The notes: a model not told the origin generated them from the letters alone. 64,000 nt of DNA from Lysinibacillus sp. PLM2 (GCA_023168345.1 AP025689.1:1920001-1984000), one strand, 5' to 3'. Positions 19,639 through 29,222 are shown, counted from the stretch's first letter. Made by a program: numbers and translations.

Positions 19639-21395
19639 GGTTTTTTCACCCCTACAATATCATCTAACCCTTTTCCAGCAGGCACCATTGGATAAACGTT
19701 TTCTAATTGTTTTACTCTAGCATCAATTACTGCTGGTTCATCTGAGTTTAAAGCCTCTTCTAAAATTGCCCCAGCTTCGTCTAATGTTGTAATACGATAG
19801 CCTTTTAGGCCGAAAGCATCAGCTAATTTTACAAAGTCAGGCTGTACAGGCATCAAGCTTTGTGAATACCGTCCATCATAAAATAGCTCTTGCCATTGAC
19901 GAACCATACCTAACGCACCGTTGTTAATGATGACAACTTTCACTGGTAAGTTAAATTCTTTTAATAAAGCCAATTCCTGATTTGTCATTTGGAAACCAGC
20001 ATCACCTACGATTGAAATTACTTTTTTATCTGGTTTTGCAAATTGAGCTCCAATCGCTGCTGGGAAACCAAATCCCATCGTACCAAGTCCACCTGAAGTT
20101 ACCCATCCATGATCATTATTCAATTTGTAATATTGTGCAGCCCACATTTGATGCTGGCCAACATCTGTCGTTACAATTGCGTCACCATTTGTGATTGTAT
20201 GAACCATTTGGATGATTTGTTGAGGTAAAATTTCTTGTTCGTCTTCAACATACCAATATGGGAAGTTTTCTTGTTTTTCCTTAAGAAAGGCTAACCATTC
20301 TGATGAATCAGGTGATTGGAAATCCTTTTTAAGTAATGCTTGCAAAGCTTCTTTTGCATCCGAAACGATCGGAATATCTGTTGGAATATTTTTACCAATT
20401 TCTGCTGGGTCAATGTCGATATGGATAATGGTTGCATTCGGTGCAAACAATTTTGTATCCCCTGTCAATCGATCGTCGAATCGAGCCCCGATGTTAATTA
20501 ACAAATCGCATTTTTGTATTGCATCATTTGCAACTGCTGCTCCGTGCATTCCAGCCATACCAAAGTTTAATTCGTGATTTCCATGTATACTACCTAAGCC
20601 AAGCAATGTATTAATAACTGGCAATTTGTATTTTTCGACAAATTCAGTTAATTCTTTGCGTGCATCTGCAAAGAGAACTCCAGCACCCGCTAAAACTAAA
20701 GGTTTTTTAGATTCGGAGATCGCTTGCATAGCCTTTTGAATTTGTAAAAAATTCGGTTTTGTATTTGGCTGATAACCTGGTAAATAAATTGGTTCATCAT
20801 TATCTACAATCTCTGAAGCATCGAATAATTGACCTGATATGTTTTTAGGAAAATCGATCAGGACTGGTCCTTTACGTCCTGTATTCGCAATATGAAATGC
20901 CTCTTTTACGATACGAGGAATATCACGTACATCTTGAATTTGATAATTATGTTTCGTAATTGGTGTTGTGATACCGATAATATCTGCTTCTTGGAAAGCA
21001 TCTGAACCGATTACACTAGTGGCTACTTGACCAGTAAAAATTACTAAAGGGATTGAGTCAATCATTGCATCAGTAATACCAGTTACTAAATTTGTAGCTC
21101 CTGGTCCACTGGTAGCAATTACAACACCTGGTTTATTCAAAACACGTGCATAACCTTCTGCAGCATGTATTGCGCCTTGTTCATGTCGAGTTAAAATATG
21201 TCTGATTGGATTTTTATAAATGGCATCATAAACATTTAATACTGCGCCACCAGGATATCCAAAAACTGTATCAACACCTTGATCGATTAATGATTTAATT
21301 AATAAATCAGACCCTGTCTTTGGTGTATATTTTTCTTCAGTTGAAGCTGCTGGCATAGCATCTATTTTCACGTTTGTTGATGTATTTGCAGTCAT
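19635..21395 (-). CDS. ilvB: Acetolactate synthase large subunit
   Basis: Thiamine-diphosphate and FAD-dependent enzyme forming acetolactate or acetohydroxybutyrate, the first shared step of branched-chain synthesis. 586 aa. The ThDP glutamate is in [14 protein letters not shown], and the ThDP-binding [13 protein letters not shown] motif is present at the C-terminal domain. GGAGG precedes the ATG. The gene is directly downstream of a T-box leader (21433-21745), so its transcription is predicted to respond to uncharged branched-chain tRNA. Confidence 0.97.
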   Translation of the reverse strand: MTANTSTNVKIDAMPAASTEEKYTPKTGSDLLIKSLIDQGVDTVFGYPGGAVLNVYDAIYKNPIRHILTRHEQGAIHAAEGYARVLNKPGVVIATSGPGATNLVTGITDAMIDSIPLVIFTGQVATSVIGSDAFQEADIIGITTPITKHNYQIQDVRDIPRIVKEAFHIANTGRKGPVLIDFPKNISGQLFDASEIVDNDEPIYLPGYQPNTKPNFLQIQKAMQAISESKKPLVLAGAGVLFADARKELTEFVEKYKLPVINTLLGLGSIHGNHELNFGMAGMHGAAVANDAIQKCDLLINIGARFDDRLTGDTKLFAPNATIIHIDIDPAEIGKNIPTDIPIVSDAKEALQALLKKDFQSPDSSEWLAFLKEKQENFPYWYVEDEQEILPQQIIQMVHTITNGDAIVTTDVGQHQMWAAQYYKLNNDHGWVTSGGLGTMGFGFPAAIGAQFAKPDKKVISIVGDAGFQMTNQELALLKEFNLPVKVVIINNGALGMVRQWQELFYDGRYSQSLMPVQPDFVKLADAFGLKGYRITTLDEAGAILEEALNSDEPAVIDARVKQLENVYPMVPAGKGLDDIVGVKKP

Positions 21396-21432
21396 TTTTC
21401 AATTTTCCTCCATTCATATTAATTTTTATAAA

Positions 21433-21745
21433 ATAAAAAAGCCTTTTTCTCCAACGCAAAAGAAAACCTTGTGCGTAGGGATGAAAAAGACTTTCATGGT
21501 ACCACCCTTGTTCATAGCTAAAAAGCTACCTCGCGAATAGTGGGAACAATTCATCTACTTTGAATGTTTCAAAGGTTTCGAAAATTCAAAGTGCAACTAG
21601 ATGAATTCACTATTCATTAATAACGAGCATTTCGAAGTTTGCCCGGAACTATCTAATGGCATGAATGCGTTTAATAGTTCACTCCGAGGGGATGTCGGAT
21701 ATAGTTGTACCGCCGGGTTCCAGCATTCCCGGCTCTCTGGTAGAT
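21433..21745 (-). promoter_or_regulatory. T-box riboswitch leader of ilvBHC-leuACBD
   Basis: Minus-strand leader with stem I start AGAGAGCCGGGAATG (about 21738 downward), specifier region GAGTGAACTATTAAACG, T-box sequence AAGGGTGGTACCATG (21495-21509) and a terminator stem AGTCTTTTTC...AGAAAAAGGCT followed by TTTTTT (about 21435-21492). The codon read could be CTA (Leu, 21675-21677) or ATT (Ile); I cannot settle this by eye. It starts about 55 bases after ilvD, and no convincing promoter lies between, so ilvD transcripts probably run into it. Confidence 0.92.
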
Positions 21746-21796
21746 ACAATTCTCTATAACCTTTAACCTCATCATCGAGTTTTTTATACGTGATTA

Positions 21797-23467
21797 TTAT
21801 ATACTCATGATACCGCCTTTTGAGGCATTTGTCACAAGTTTTGAATATCTTGCTAACCATCCAGTTTTGATTTTAGGTTCGAATGGTTTTAAATTTTTTC
21901 TTCTTTCTTCTAAGACCTCTTCTGAAACTTGAAGATTAATTGTTCGATTTGGTAAATCAATTTCAATTATATCTCCATTTTCAATTAATGCAATAGGCCC
22001 TCCTTCAGCAGCTTCAGGAGAAATATGTCCTATGGAGATACCTCTAGATGCACCGCTAAATCTTCCATCAGTTATTAGGGCAACTTTTGTACCTAAACCT
22101 CGGCCCATAATTGCAGAAGTTGGTGCTAACATTTCTGGCATACCAGGTCCACCCTTTGGTCCTTCATAACGAATGACGACAACGTGACCTTCTCGTACTG
22201 TACCTTCATCAATAGCAGCTTGTGCTTCATCTTGTGAATCGAAGACAATTGCTTCACCGATAAATGTTTTAATTGATGGGTCTACAGCTCCAACTTTGAT
22301 TACAGAACCTTCAGGTGCAATGTTACCATAAAGTACTGATAATCCACCTACAGGACTATATGGATTGTCTTTTGTGCGTATGACTTCTTTATTTGTAATT
22401 TCATGATCCTTTACTAATTCACCCATTGTTTTACCTGTAACTGTAATACGATCTGGATGAATTGCACCAGGAATTTTAGTTAACTCATTAATAATTGCTT
22501 CAACACCACCAGCTTTATTAATATCATCCATTGAGATATCAGATGCTGGCATAATTTTCGCTAGATAAGGAACACGAGCAGCGACTTTGTTGATGTCTTC
22601 TAAATTATATTCGATTCCTGCTTCATTTGCGATGGCTAATGTATGAAGTACAGTATTTGTAGAACCACCCATCGCCATATCTAATGCAAATGCATCATCT
22701 ATAGCTTCTTTTGTTACAATATCACGAGGTTTTACATCTTCTTCAATCATTCGAATTAAATGTTTTGCAGCTTCTCGGATTAACTCTTTACGCTTTTCAC
22801 TTGTAGCAACAATTGTACCATTACCAGGAAGAGCTACACCTAACATTTCCATTAAACAATTCATTGAGTTTGCTGTAAACATACCTGAACATGAACCACA
22901 TGTTGGACAAGCATTATTCTCTATATCTAAAAGTTCTTCAGCTGACATTTTCCCCGACTTATGAGCACCAACACCTTCAAAAACTGATGTTAAAGAAAGT
23001 TGCTTCCCTGATGAGGATATACCAGCTTCCATTGGACCACCAGATACGAAAACTGATGGAACATTTGTACGAACAGCTGCCATTAACATACCAGGTGTTA
23101 TTTTGTCACAGTTTGGAATGTAAAATACACCATCAAACCAGTGCGCGTTAATAACTGTTTCAGCTGAATCTGCAATTAACTCACGACTTGGTAATGAATA
23201 ACGCATACCAATGTGTCCCATTGCAATTCCATCGTCAACACCTATCGTGTTAAATTCGAAAGGAATACCTCCAGCTTCTATTATTGCCTCTTTTACAAAA
23301 TCAGCAAACTCACGTAAATGAACGTGACCGGGAATAATATCGATATAAGAGTTACAAATACCGATAAATGGTTTTCCTAAATCTTTAGCTTTAACTTTAC
23401 CAGTAGCATATAAAAGACTACGGTGAGGAGCACGATCAACTCCTAATTTAATCATATCACTTCTCAT
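21797..23467 (-). CDS. ilvD: Dihydroxy-acid dehydratase
   Basis: Iron-sulfur enzyme making the 2-oxo acids of valine and isoleucine. 556 aa. Cluster cysteines appear in PNCDKITPG and [20 protein letters not shown]. The start MRSDMIKLG at 23467 fits the family; the TTG six codons upstream is less likely. In B. subtilis ilvD is separate from the ilvB operon, whereas here it is the promoter-proximal gene and is followed by the T-box, so it can escape tRNA control while remaining under the promoter at 23619. Confidence 0.96.
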   Translation of the reverse strand: MRSDMIKLGVDRAPHRSLLYATGKVKAKDLGKPFIGICNSYIDIIPGHVHLREFADFVKEAIIEAGGIPFEFNTIGVDDGIAMGHIGMRYSLPSRELIADSAETVINAHWFDGVFYIPNCDKITPGMLMAAVRTNVPSVFVSGGPMEAGISSSGKQLSLTSVFEGVGAHKSGKMSAEELLDIENNACPTCGSCSGMFTANSMNCLMEMLGVALPGNGTIVATSEKRKELIREAAKHLIRMIEEDVKPRDIVTKEAIDDAFALDMAMGGSTNTVLHTLAIANEAGIEYNLEDINKVAARVPYLAKIMPASDISMDDINKAGGVEAIINELTKIPGAIHPDRITVTGKTMGELVKDHEITNKEVIRTKDNPYSPVGGLSVLYGNIAPEGSVIKVGAVDPSIKTFIGEAIVFDSQDEAQAAIDEGTVREGHVVVIRYEGPKGGPGMPEMLAPTSAIMGRGLGTKVALITDGRFSGASRGISIGHISPEAAEGGPIALIENGDIIEIDLPNRTINLQVSEEVLEERRKNLKPFEPKIKTGWLARYSKLVTNASKGGIMSI

Positions 23468-23618
23468 AATTGATACGCCCCACAATTTCTACTAAGATTA
23501 ATTAATTTTATTTATTGATGTAATAATATTAAACTCACATATAGTTCATGCATTAGATCAAATAATTTACATTACATGATTGTGTTGTTGAATACTATTA
23601 ACTTATTAAATTGTTGAT

Positions 23619-23708
23619 ATCATAGTACAAAAAGTGCTTAGTAGTCAACTATATTTTTCAAATAATTTGTACAATTTAAAAAACTATTATTCGTTGTAAT
23701 CGTTTACA
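23619..23708 (-). promoter_or_regulatory. ilvD promoter with CodY-like box and cre-like site
   Basis: Minus strand: -35 TTGACT (23643-23648), 18-bp spacer, -10 TATGAT (23619-23624). Just upstream is ATTTTTCAAATAATT (23653-23667), 12 of 15 matches to the CodY consensus. Further up is TGTAATCGTTTACA (23695-23708), 13 of 14 matches to the CcpA cre consensus, centred about 90 bases before the likely start. Arrangement seen; regulation inferred. Confidence 0.55.
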
Positions 23709-23863
23709 GTCTCGTTAATACACAAAATATTCTGTTTTAAAATAATTTTAAGATTTTTTTATGACATCAAATAAACGTACTTTCAATGATTTAATGTAGT
23801 CTCCAAAATTATAAATTTTTATATGTTAAAAGGTATCGTAATGATGTTAATTAGAAAAAAAAG

Positions 23864-23886
23864 ACCCCAATAACTGGAGTCTCTGG
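23864..23886 (-). terminator. Terminator of small membrane ORF
   Basis: GACTCCAG...TTGGGGTC stem followed on the minus strand by a run of eight T, just after the 36-aa ORF. Confidence 0.8.
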
Positions 23887-23901
23887 AATTAAATTATGGA
23901 A

Positions 23902-24012
23902 TCATTTTGGAATAATTAACATATCTACAGCTAAATTAAATACGATAATTGTGTGCAACATTGTAATATACAAAGCTTGGCGGTTCAATTTTTTCATAAC
24001 ATTTCGATCCAT
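23902..24012 (-). CDS. Small membrane protein, 36 aa
   Basis: Short ORF with ATG 24012 preceded by GAGGTGGGG at proper distance and followed by its own terminator, which supports real translation. It starts MDRNVMKKLNRQ and has one hydrophobic segment (LYITMLHTIIVFNLAVDMLII) with basic residues at the N-terminal side. No family recognised; it could be a small regulatory or stress peptide. Confidence 0.6.
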   Translation of the reverse strand: MDRNVMKKLNRQALYITMLHTIIVFNLAVDMLIIPK

Positions 24013-24270
24013 ATGATCCCCACCTCATTTTTAAATTTGTCTAACTTGTGAACATTATATGACGAATTTTAAAAAATTGCAAAATATTTTTAATTTTCAG
24101 TGGTTCATATACTTCTTTTTACATATATTTTCTTTTTCTTAAAGTTTTTCTTTATAAATGCGTATAGTTTTTTTATTTTAACGGAAAATTTATAATAGAA
24201 CACTTCCAATGGTATTGACGTTTAATAGCACATTAAATGAAGTATTTACTTACAAAGGAGATGGACAACT

Positions 24271-24528
24271 ATGATGAGCTTCATTTGGTTTCTAGTAATT
24301 GGAGGAGTATTAGGTTGGTTAGCCGGCGTTATCTTAGGAAGAGACGTGCCCGGTGGTGTAGTAGGCAATATTATTGCAGGTATTGTCGGATCATGGATTG
24401 GCAGTGCTCTATTAGGAAATTGGGGTTGGGAAGTTTCTAACTTTTATGTTTTCCCTGCTTTAGTTGGTGCGATCATTTTAATTTTTATTGTTAGTTTCAT
24501 TTTACGATCATTTAGAAAAGCAACTTAA
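24271..24528 (+). CDS. GlsB/YeaQ/YmgE family stress membrane protein
   Basis: 85-aa protein of the transglycosylase-associated (GlsB/YeaQ/YmgE) family, found across bacteria and often induced by stress; biochemical role unknown. Three hydrophobic segments with the glycine-rich pattern GGVLGWLAGVILGR and VVGNIIAGIVGSWIG are visible. AGGAG lies about ten bases before the double ATG at 24271/24274. Single gene; a weak hairpin with T-run (24556-24590) follows. Confidence 0.88.
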   Translation: MMSFIWFLVIGGVLGWLAGVILGRDVPGGVVGNIIAGIVGSWIGSALLGNWGWEVSNFYVFPALVGAIILIFIVSFILRSFRKAT

Positions 24529-24615
24529 ATCTTATAAAATATATGCTGGGTGGGATGGGTGTCATTTTAAAATCTGACACCCTTTTTCTTATGTATATAA
24601 TAGGTCTGTTTTATA

Positions 24616-25314
24616 TTAAAAGGTTGTATTTAGTACAATTTTCTCTAGTTCACTACTTACACTTTCATACTGTTCATAATAAGAGATAACCATATCTACA
24701 TAAACATCACTATGATTATAATTGAATATTGCCTTTCTTAAGTTACCATCAGATGCTCCAGCTTTTGATAGGTAGTTTGCAGCACTGTATATGGCATCTT
24801 CAATATCAAAAGGATCAGCTTTCCCATCGCCATCACCATCTACCCCATATCCGCCAAATTTTTTTATTACAGCAGGATTGGTCTTTTCTTCCTCCGGGAT
24901 TTGCCCTTGTCCTAATCCATCGCATGTTGGATGCTTCCACCCTACAAATGTGCATGGCATAAATTGCATGTGTCCTTCTGCACCGACTGGAGAAATTAAT
25001 GTGCTTGTGGTAGAGAAACGTGTTTCAACTCTGTGATGTGCAGCTAACAATGTCCACGGAACATCGTATAAGTCCCCAGCTGCTATGTATATAGGGATAT
25101 ATTCCTCTGGTATTTCCACATCAAATTCCTTTTGGATATCTTCTTCGATTAATGCAGTACTTACTTCTTTGAAAATGGTTAAATCTTTTAGCTGTTGCCA
25201 AACTATAAAAGAGGAATAATACAATGTAATAGAGATTGGTATAAGTAAAATAATTAAAAATAATTTAAATCCTGGACTTAAAAATGGTTTCTTTTGTTTC
25301 TTTTTCTTCCCCAT
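24616..25314 (-). CDS. Membrane-anchored lytic transglycosylase (lysozyme-like)
   Basis: Cell-wall hydrolase of 232 aa with a basic N-terminus and one transmembrane helix (about 15-35), then an SLT-type lysozyme-like domain: substrate region with HHRVETRFS, SPVGAEGHMQFMPCTF and a Ca-loop-like GDGDGKADPFD near residue 165. Such proteins cleave peptidoglycan glycan strands at the outer face of the membrane; some act in spore germination or conjugation, but no neighbour points to that. ATG 25314 has GGTGG five bases upstream; the GTG at 25323 is part of that site. Confidence 0.85.
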   Translation of the reverse strand: MGKKKKQKKPFLSPGFKLFLIILLIPISITLYYSSFIVWQQLKDLTIFKEVSTALIEEDIQKEFDVEIPEEYIPIYIAAGDLYDVPWTLLAAHHRVETRFSTTSTLISPVGAEGHMQFMPCTFVGWKHPTCDGLGQGQIPEEEKTNPAVIKKFGGYGVDGDGDGKADPFDIEDAIYSAANYLSKAGASDGNLRKAIFNYNHSDVYVDMVISYYEQYESVSSELEKIVLNTTF

Positions 25315-25442
25315 ATGAGCCACCTTTAAATGATTTCAATTGATATATTTTTCAATTTTTGAGATAGTTTTAAAATTAATAGGAATAATAACAATACAAT
25401 TCTATACTAAAATACTAGAAAACACCAAGGAGTGAAATGATT

Positions 25443-25835
25443 ATGTGGAAAGAATTTAAAGAGTTTGCTATGAAAGGGAATATTATAGATTTAGCTATTG
25501 CAGTCGTAATTGGTGGCGCCTTTGGTAAAATCGTCACATCTTTAGTAAATAATATTATCATGCCACTTGTCGGGATTATTACAGGAGGTATTGACTTAAC
25601 GAAAAGCTTTGTTTGGGCTGTTGGTGATGCAAAAGTTGAACTAGGTGTATTTTTGCAATCTATTATTGATTTTTTAATCATTGCATTCGCTATCTTCTTT
25701 GCCCTTCGACTTCTAACGAAATTTAATCGTAAAAAGAAAGAGGAAGAAAAAGTAACAGAACCTGTTGTTGAAGTGGACAAAAAAGAGGAACTATTAAAAG
25801 AAATACGTGATCTCTTGCAAAGTAATCAAAAGTAA
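25443..25835 (+). CDS. mscL: Large-conductance mechanosensitive channel
   Basis: Homopentameric membrane channel opened by membrane tension to release solutes after osmotic downshock. 130 aa. The N-terminal amphipathic helix (MWKEFKEFAMKGN), TM1 (DLAIAVVIGGAFGKIV) and a conserved FLI..F TM2 are visible, and the C-terminus is a charged coiled helix. Two ATGs (25437, 25443) follow AAGGAG by four and ten bases; 25443 gives the family start. Confidence 0.95.
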   Translation: MWKEFKEFAMKGNIIDLAIAVVIGGAFGKIVTSLVNNIIMPLVGIITGGIDLTKSFVWAVGDAKVELGVFLQSIIDFLIIAFAIFFALRLLTKFNRKKKEEEKVTEPVVEVDKKEELLKEIRDLLQSNQK

Positions 25836-25996
25836 ATACAAAATATAAACTGTCATATATTACCGATTTCAAAATATTTGTTTGAAAACTTAATTAATTT
25901 CTTCCAAGTCTGTTGTTTTCGTAAATTGTACATGATAAATTGAATAAATAATCAATATTTTTGTATCTAATGGAATAAGGAAAGAGTGAAGCTAAC

Positions 25997-27106
25997 ATGA
26001 CAAAAAAGTCAATCGAAACAAAATTAGTACAATTAGGTAATTTAAGTGATCCAAAAACAGGTGCTGTGAATCCCCCAATTTACATGTCTACTGCGTATAA
26101 ACATGCAGGCATTGGACAATCAACGGGATATGACTATACACGTACGAAAAATCCAACTCGCGAAATATTAGAAAAAGGAATTGCTGAATTGGAATTAGGA
26201 GATGCAGGCTTTGCATGTAGTTCTGGTATGGCTGCTGTTCAATTAGTATTGTCTTTATTTAAACCAGGTGATGAGATCATCGTTCCTGATGATATTTACG
26301 GTGGTACTTATCGATTATTAAAGACTTTTAGTGAAACTTACAACATTAAGCCTGTTTATTTTTCATCTGAAAATGATGTTGAGGGTCTAATTACAGAAAA
26401 TACAAAAGCAATTTTCTTAGAAACTCCTACAAACCCATTAATGCTAGAGTTTAATTTAGATTTCTTCGCTCAAATTTCTAAAAAACATAACATCTTATTT
26501 ATTGTTGATAACACATTCTACACACCATACTTCCAAAGACCAATCGAACATGGTGCCGATATTGTCCTACATAGTGCAACGAAATATATTGCTGGTCACA
26601 ATGATGTTCTTGCTGGTTTAGTTGTAGCGAAAGGACAAGAATTGTGTGAAAAGCTTGCTTTTGCTCATAACGGTATGGGTCTGGTTCTTTCTCCAATGGA
26701 TAGTTGGCTAGTAATACGTGGTTTAAAAACAATGCATCTACGATTAAAACAACATGATTTAAATGCAAAAAAAGTAGCAGCTTATTTGGAAAGTGAAGCT
26801 CTTGTTACGGATGTGTTATATACAGGTAAAGGCGGTATGCTTTCATTTAGAGTTAAGTACCCTGAAATGGTTAATCCATTTTTACAAAATATGCAATTAA
26901 TAACTTTTGCTGAAAGCCTTGGCGGGGTAGAAAGCTTCATCACCTACCCTGCTACTCAAACTCATGCTGACATTCCATATGAGGAACGCGTTGCCCGTGG
27001 AGTAGATGATCGACTATTACGTTTCTCTGTAGGTGTTGAAGAAGCTGAAGACATTATCGAAGACTTAAAACAAGTGTTTGATCAATTAAGAAAAGAATTT
27101 AACTAA
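25997..27106 (+). CDS. metI: Cystathionine gamma-synthase / O-acetylhomoserine thiolyase
   Basis: PLP enzyme of methionine biosynthesis, forming cystathionine or homocysteine from acetylhomoserine. 369 aa, strongly resembling B. subtilis MetI along its length. The PLP lysine lies in HSATKYIAGHND; YDYTRTKNPTR, the ETPTNPLM loop and SLGGVESFITYPATQTH at the C-terminal side are also typical. Unlike B. subtilis there is no metC next to it, and no S-box leader was found upstream, so it appears to be a single gene with the terminator at 27113. Confidence 0.93.
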   Translation: MTKKSIETKLVQLGNLSDPKTGAVNPPIYMSTAYKHAGIGQSTGYDYTRTKNPTREILEKGIAELELGDAGFACSSGMAAVQLVLSLFKPGDEIIVPDDIYGGTYRLLKTFSETYNIKPVYFSSENDVEGLITENTKAIFLETPTNPLMLEFNLDFFAQISKKHNILFIVDNTFYTPYFQRPIEHGADIVLHSATKYIAGHNDVLAGLVVAKGQELCEKLAFAHNGMGLVLSPMDSWLVIRGLKTMHLRLKQHDLNAKKVAAYLESEALVTDVLYTGKGGMLSFRVKYPEMVNPFLQNMQLITFAESLGGVESFITYPATQTHADIPYEERVARGVDDRLLRFSVGVEEAEDIIEDLKQVFDQLRKEFN

Positions 27107-27112
27107 AAATAA

Positions 27113-27146
27113 GGGAGCCCAGAAATAAATTCTGGGCCCCTTTTTT
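27113..27146 (+). terminator. Terminator of metI
   Basis: GGGAGCCCAGAA / TTCTGGGCCCC hairpin followed by TTTTTT. Confidence 0.92.
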
Positions 27147-27160
27147 AATAACAATGTCAC

Positions 27161-27592
27161 TTAGTGATTATAATGATCTTGTTCTGAAATTTCGCTTAAT
27201 GCTTCTCCTGCTTCATTTACGAAAATATTCTCTTTTGCTAAGTCTCCAATAGCAATTATCCCTACAATATTACCATTTTCCACCACTGGTATACGACGAA
27301 TTTGATGGTCTGCCATCATTCGAGCACATTCATGTATATCTGTATCCGGTGAACAAGTAACAACATCAGTAGTCATACAATCATGACAGTGAACTTTATT
27401 ACTATCTTTTCCATCTGCAACACAATTAATCACAATATCACGATCTGTAATCATCCCTACTACTTTATTCCCTTCACAAACAGGTACAGAACCGCAATTA
27501 ATATCACGCATAATTTGTGCTGCTGATGTTAAAGAATCGTGAGGAGAACAAATACGAATTTTCTTCGTCATAATTTCTGATACAGTTTTCAT
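27161..27592 (-). CDS. CBS-domain protein
   Basis: 143-aa protein made of a tandem CBS pair (Bateman module), which binds adenosyl ligands and often senses energy state. Both domains show the typical pattern (GSVPVCEGNKVVGMITDRD and RRIPVVENGNIVGIIAIGD). It resembles B. subtilis YhcV. The start ATG 27592 has GGAGG seven bases upstream; the nine-codon extension to 27619 is unsupported. A cysteine-rich stretch between domains (CHDCMTTDVVTC) is unusual but has no clear metal-site pattern. Confidence 0.88.
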   Translation of the reverse strand: MKTVSEIMTKKIRICSPHDSLTSAAQIMRDINCGSVPVCEGNKVVGMITDRDIVINCVADGKDSNKVHCHDCMTTDVVTCSPDTDIHECARMMADHQIRRIPVVENGNIVGIIAIGDLAKENIFVNEAGEALSEISEQDHYNH

Positions 27593-27649
27593 TTTAAAAC
27601 CTCCAAAAAGATTATTCAAAACTTATTCTCCCTCAAAAACTGAATTTTA

Positions 27650-27692
27650 TTAATAAAAAATACTAACAAGAATCATTCCTGTTAGTATTTTT
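27650..27692 (-). terminator. Terminator of sco
   Basis: 13-bp stem AAAAATACTAACA (27656-27668) with TGTTAGTATTTTT (27680-27692); on the minus strand it lies just after the sco stop. Confidence 0.88.
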
Positions 27693-27697
27693 GTATT

Positions 27698-28312
27698 TTA
27701 TTTACCTAATCTTTCTTCGATTAATGTTTTCATGTCAATAGCAATTGTGTCATATGGAACTCCTGCGTCACTTTCTGTATAACCGGAATAGTTTTTTACG
27801 ACATTTCCTTGTTCATCTACAAGATGAAAAGTACTCATATGTGCAACCTGGTCACTATTATCGGGTTTTTTTACAAATGTTTTAAATGAATCTAATGCAA
27901 ATTGCTCAATAAATGCTTGATCATAGCCAGTTAGTAAATGCCATTTTGATTCATCCGGTACAGTGTAATGGCTTAAATATTCAGATAAAATTTCTGGTGT
28001 ATCAACAGTTGGATCTACTGAAAAGGCGACAATTTTATAATCTTCTACGCCTCGTTCGACTAGTTCTTCTTGTATCACTGTCATATTATAAGTCATTGGC
28101 TGACAAATTGTTGTACAATTTGTAAAAATAAACATTGCTAGCCAAGGCTCACCCTTTAAATCTTCCAATGAAACTGTATTACCTCGATGATCAGTAACTT
28201 GAAAGTCTTCAATTGGATAGTTTACATCTGCTTTAAATTTATAATTACTGCATGCACCTAATACAGTACTAATAACTAGTATAGTAATTATACAAAATAA
28301 TTTCTTTTTCAT
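27698..28312 (-). CDS. ypmQ: SCO1/SenC copper-delivery lipoprotein
   Basis: Membrane-attached thioredoxin-fold protein assisting CuA-site assembly of cytochrome c oxidase. 204 aa with lipobox LGAC (Cys about 21). The copper ligands are visible: CTTIC within TNCTTICQPMT (CxxxC) and the downstream His in AHMSTFHLVDE. B. subtilis YpmQ/BsSco is the close family model. Functionally it fits with the cytochrome maturation genes at 29-33 kb although it is not in their operon. Confidence 0.9.
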   Translation of the reverse strand: MKKKLFCIITILVISTVLGACSNYKFKADVNYPIEDFQVTDHRGNTVSLEDLKGEPWLAMFIFTNCTTICQPMTYNMTVIQEELVERGVEDYKIVAFSVDPTVDTPEILSEYLSHYTVPDESKWHLLTGYDQAFIEQFALDSFKTFVKKPDNSDQVAHMSTFHLVDEQGNVVKNYSGYTESDAGVPYDTIAIDMKTLIEERLGK

Positions 28313-28420
28313 ATTGTGTCAACTCCCTATTTCTTACTATCATCTTATCGAAAATCCAACTTAAAGTACATTTTTTTGTGGTGACACAATCATTACAAAA
28401 TTGTGAAATCGATTTCAAAT

Positions 28421-28546
28421 TTAATCTTTAATTACTGTTAAGGCTGTGTGAATGGCATCGAGTTTTGTTTCGATTCTGTATAGCAAGTAAAAGGAAACGA
28501 TAATTGGGAATCCAATTTCTTGTATCAGCATAATCCACTCCTCCAT
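28421..28546 (-). CDS. YvrJ-family small membrane protein
   Basis: 41-42 aa ORF matching the YvrJ pattern: MEEWIMLIQEIGFPIIVSFY followed by LLYRIETKLD. GAGGGG lies upstream of the double ATG (28549/28546). It contains one membrane helix and a charged C-terminal helix. Function is unknown; YvrJ genes usually sit with DUF1659 and DUF2922 genes, as here, although a terminator separates it from them. Confidence 0.8.
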   Translation of the reverse strand: MEEWIMLIQEIGFPIIVSFYLLYRIETKLDAIHTALTVIKD

Positions 28547-28579
28547 CATATCACCCCTCTTGCATATTCCCATTTAGTG

Positions 28580-28615
28580 AAAAAGCCGACAAAATCAAAA
28601 ATTGATATTGTCGGC
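28580..28615 (-). terminator. Internal terminator before yvrJ-like gene
   Basis: GCCGACAA (28585-28592) pairs with TTGTCGGC (28608-28615), followed on the minus strand by TTTTT. It lies between DUF2922 and the YvrJ-like gene. Confidence 0.85.
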
Positions 28616-28641
28616 CAATCCGTTGTATTTTTTAAATCAAA

Positions 28642-28860
28642 TTATGAAAGAGTAATTTCAGAAATATTTCTTTCAACAACACGTGCCTGATTAATTCCAA
28701 CTAGCGGAAACCCTTCATAATGAAATACGTCTTGATCTATAACAGTCTGCATCACATTAGATACTTCTGCAGGCGTTAAACCATCTTTAGGTTCACTAAT
28801 TGAAATCGTCATTGTTTTCCCGTTTTCGGTATTAAATTTCATTTCTAAAGTTAAAGCCAT
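28642..28860 (-). CDS. DUF2922 family protein
   Basis: 72-aa small beta-rich protein of the DUF2922 family (ALTLEMKFNTENGKTMTISI at the N-terminus, then SEPKDGLTPAEV). AAGGAGGG precedes the ATG. No function known. It is 22 bases downstream of the DUF1659 gene and co-transcribed with it; such pairs are conserved in Bacillales. Confidence 0.88.
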   Translation of the reverse strand: MALTLEMKFNTENGKTMTISISEPKDGLTPAEVSNVMQTVIDQDVFHYEGFPLVGINQARVVERNISEITLS

Positions 28861-28882
28861 TAGTTATCCCTCCTTTTAATAA

Positions 28883-29101
28883 TTAAAATTCAATTCCCTC
28901 AGTTTCAGATTTTTTTGCTTGATTTAATGGATATTTTGATAGACTTGCAATTGCTTGTGAAACTACTGCTAGTTTTTCAACTTCTACATCATCACGTAAA
29001 TTTCTGATTGTTTTTGAAGTTAAAATAGGCATACCCAATTCATCAAGGCCAGTTTCAAAGAATAATTTTAAACTTGCTTCCTCAAAGTTATACGCAGCCA
29101 T
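28883..29101 (-). CDS. DUF1659 family protein
   Basis: 72-aa protein of the DUF1659 family (SLKLFFETGLDELGMPILTS, then SKTIRNLRDD). GGGGGTG precedes ATG 29101; a GTG three codons earlier is less likely. First gene of the DUF1659-DUF2922-(YvrJ) cluster. Function unknown. Confidence 0.88.
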   Translation of the reverse strand: MAAYNFEEASLKLFFETGLDELGMPILTSKTIRNLRDDVEVEKLAVVSQAIASLSKYPLNQAKKSETEGIEF

Positions 29102-29222
29102 TTCTTTCACCCCCTTTCACTCTTTTATATATATCGAAATCGTGAAAATAGAGACATTGATAGTGAAAAAATTTAAATTTCCTTTTATAATTAGACTTAG
29201 TGTAGTAAAAGAGGTGAACAAA

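Noticed and set aside
21597-21860. 87-codon minus-strand ORF over the T-box leader
   Set aside because: It lies within the structured leader and ilvD end in another frame and has no ribosome binding site.
23486-23860. Possible T-box or SAM riboswitch before ilvD
   Set aside because: No GGTGG.ACC T-box core or S-box pattern was found in this stretch.
25836-25996. Possible S-box before metI
   Set aside because: The region is too short and lacks S-box conserved segments.
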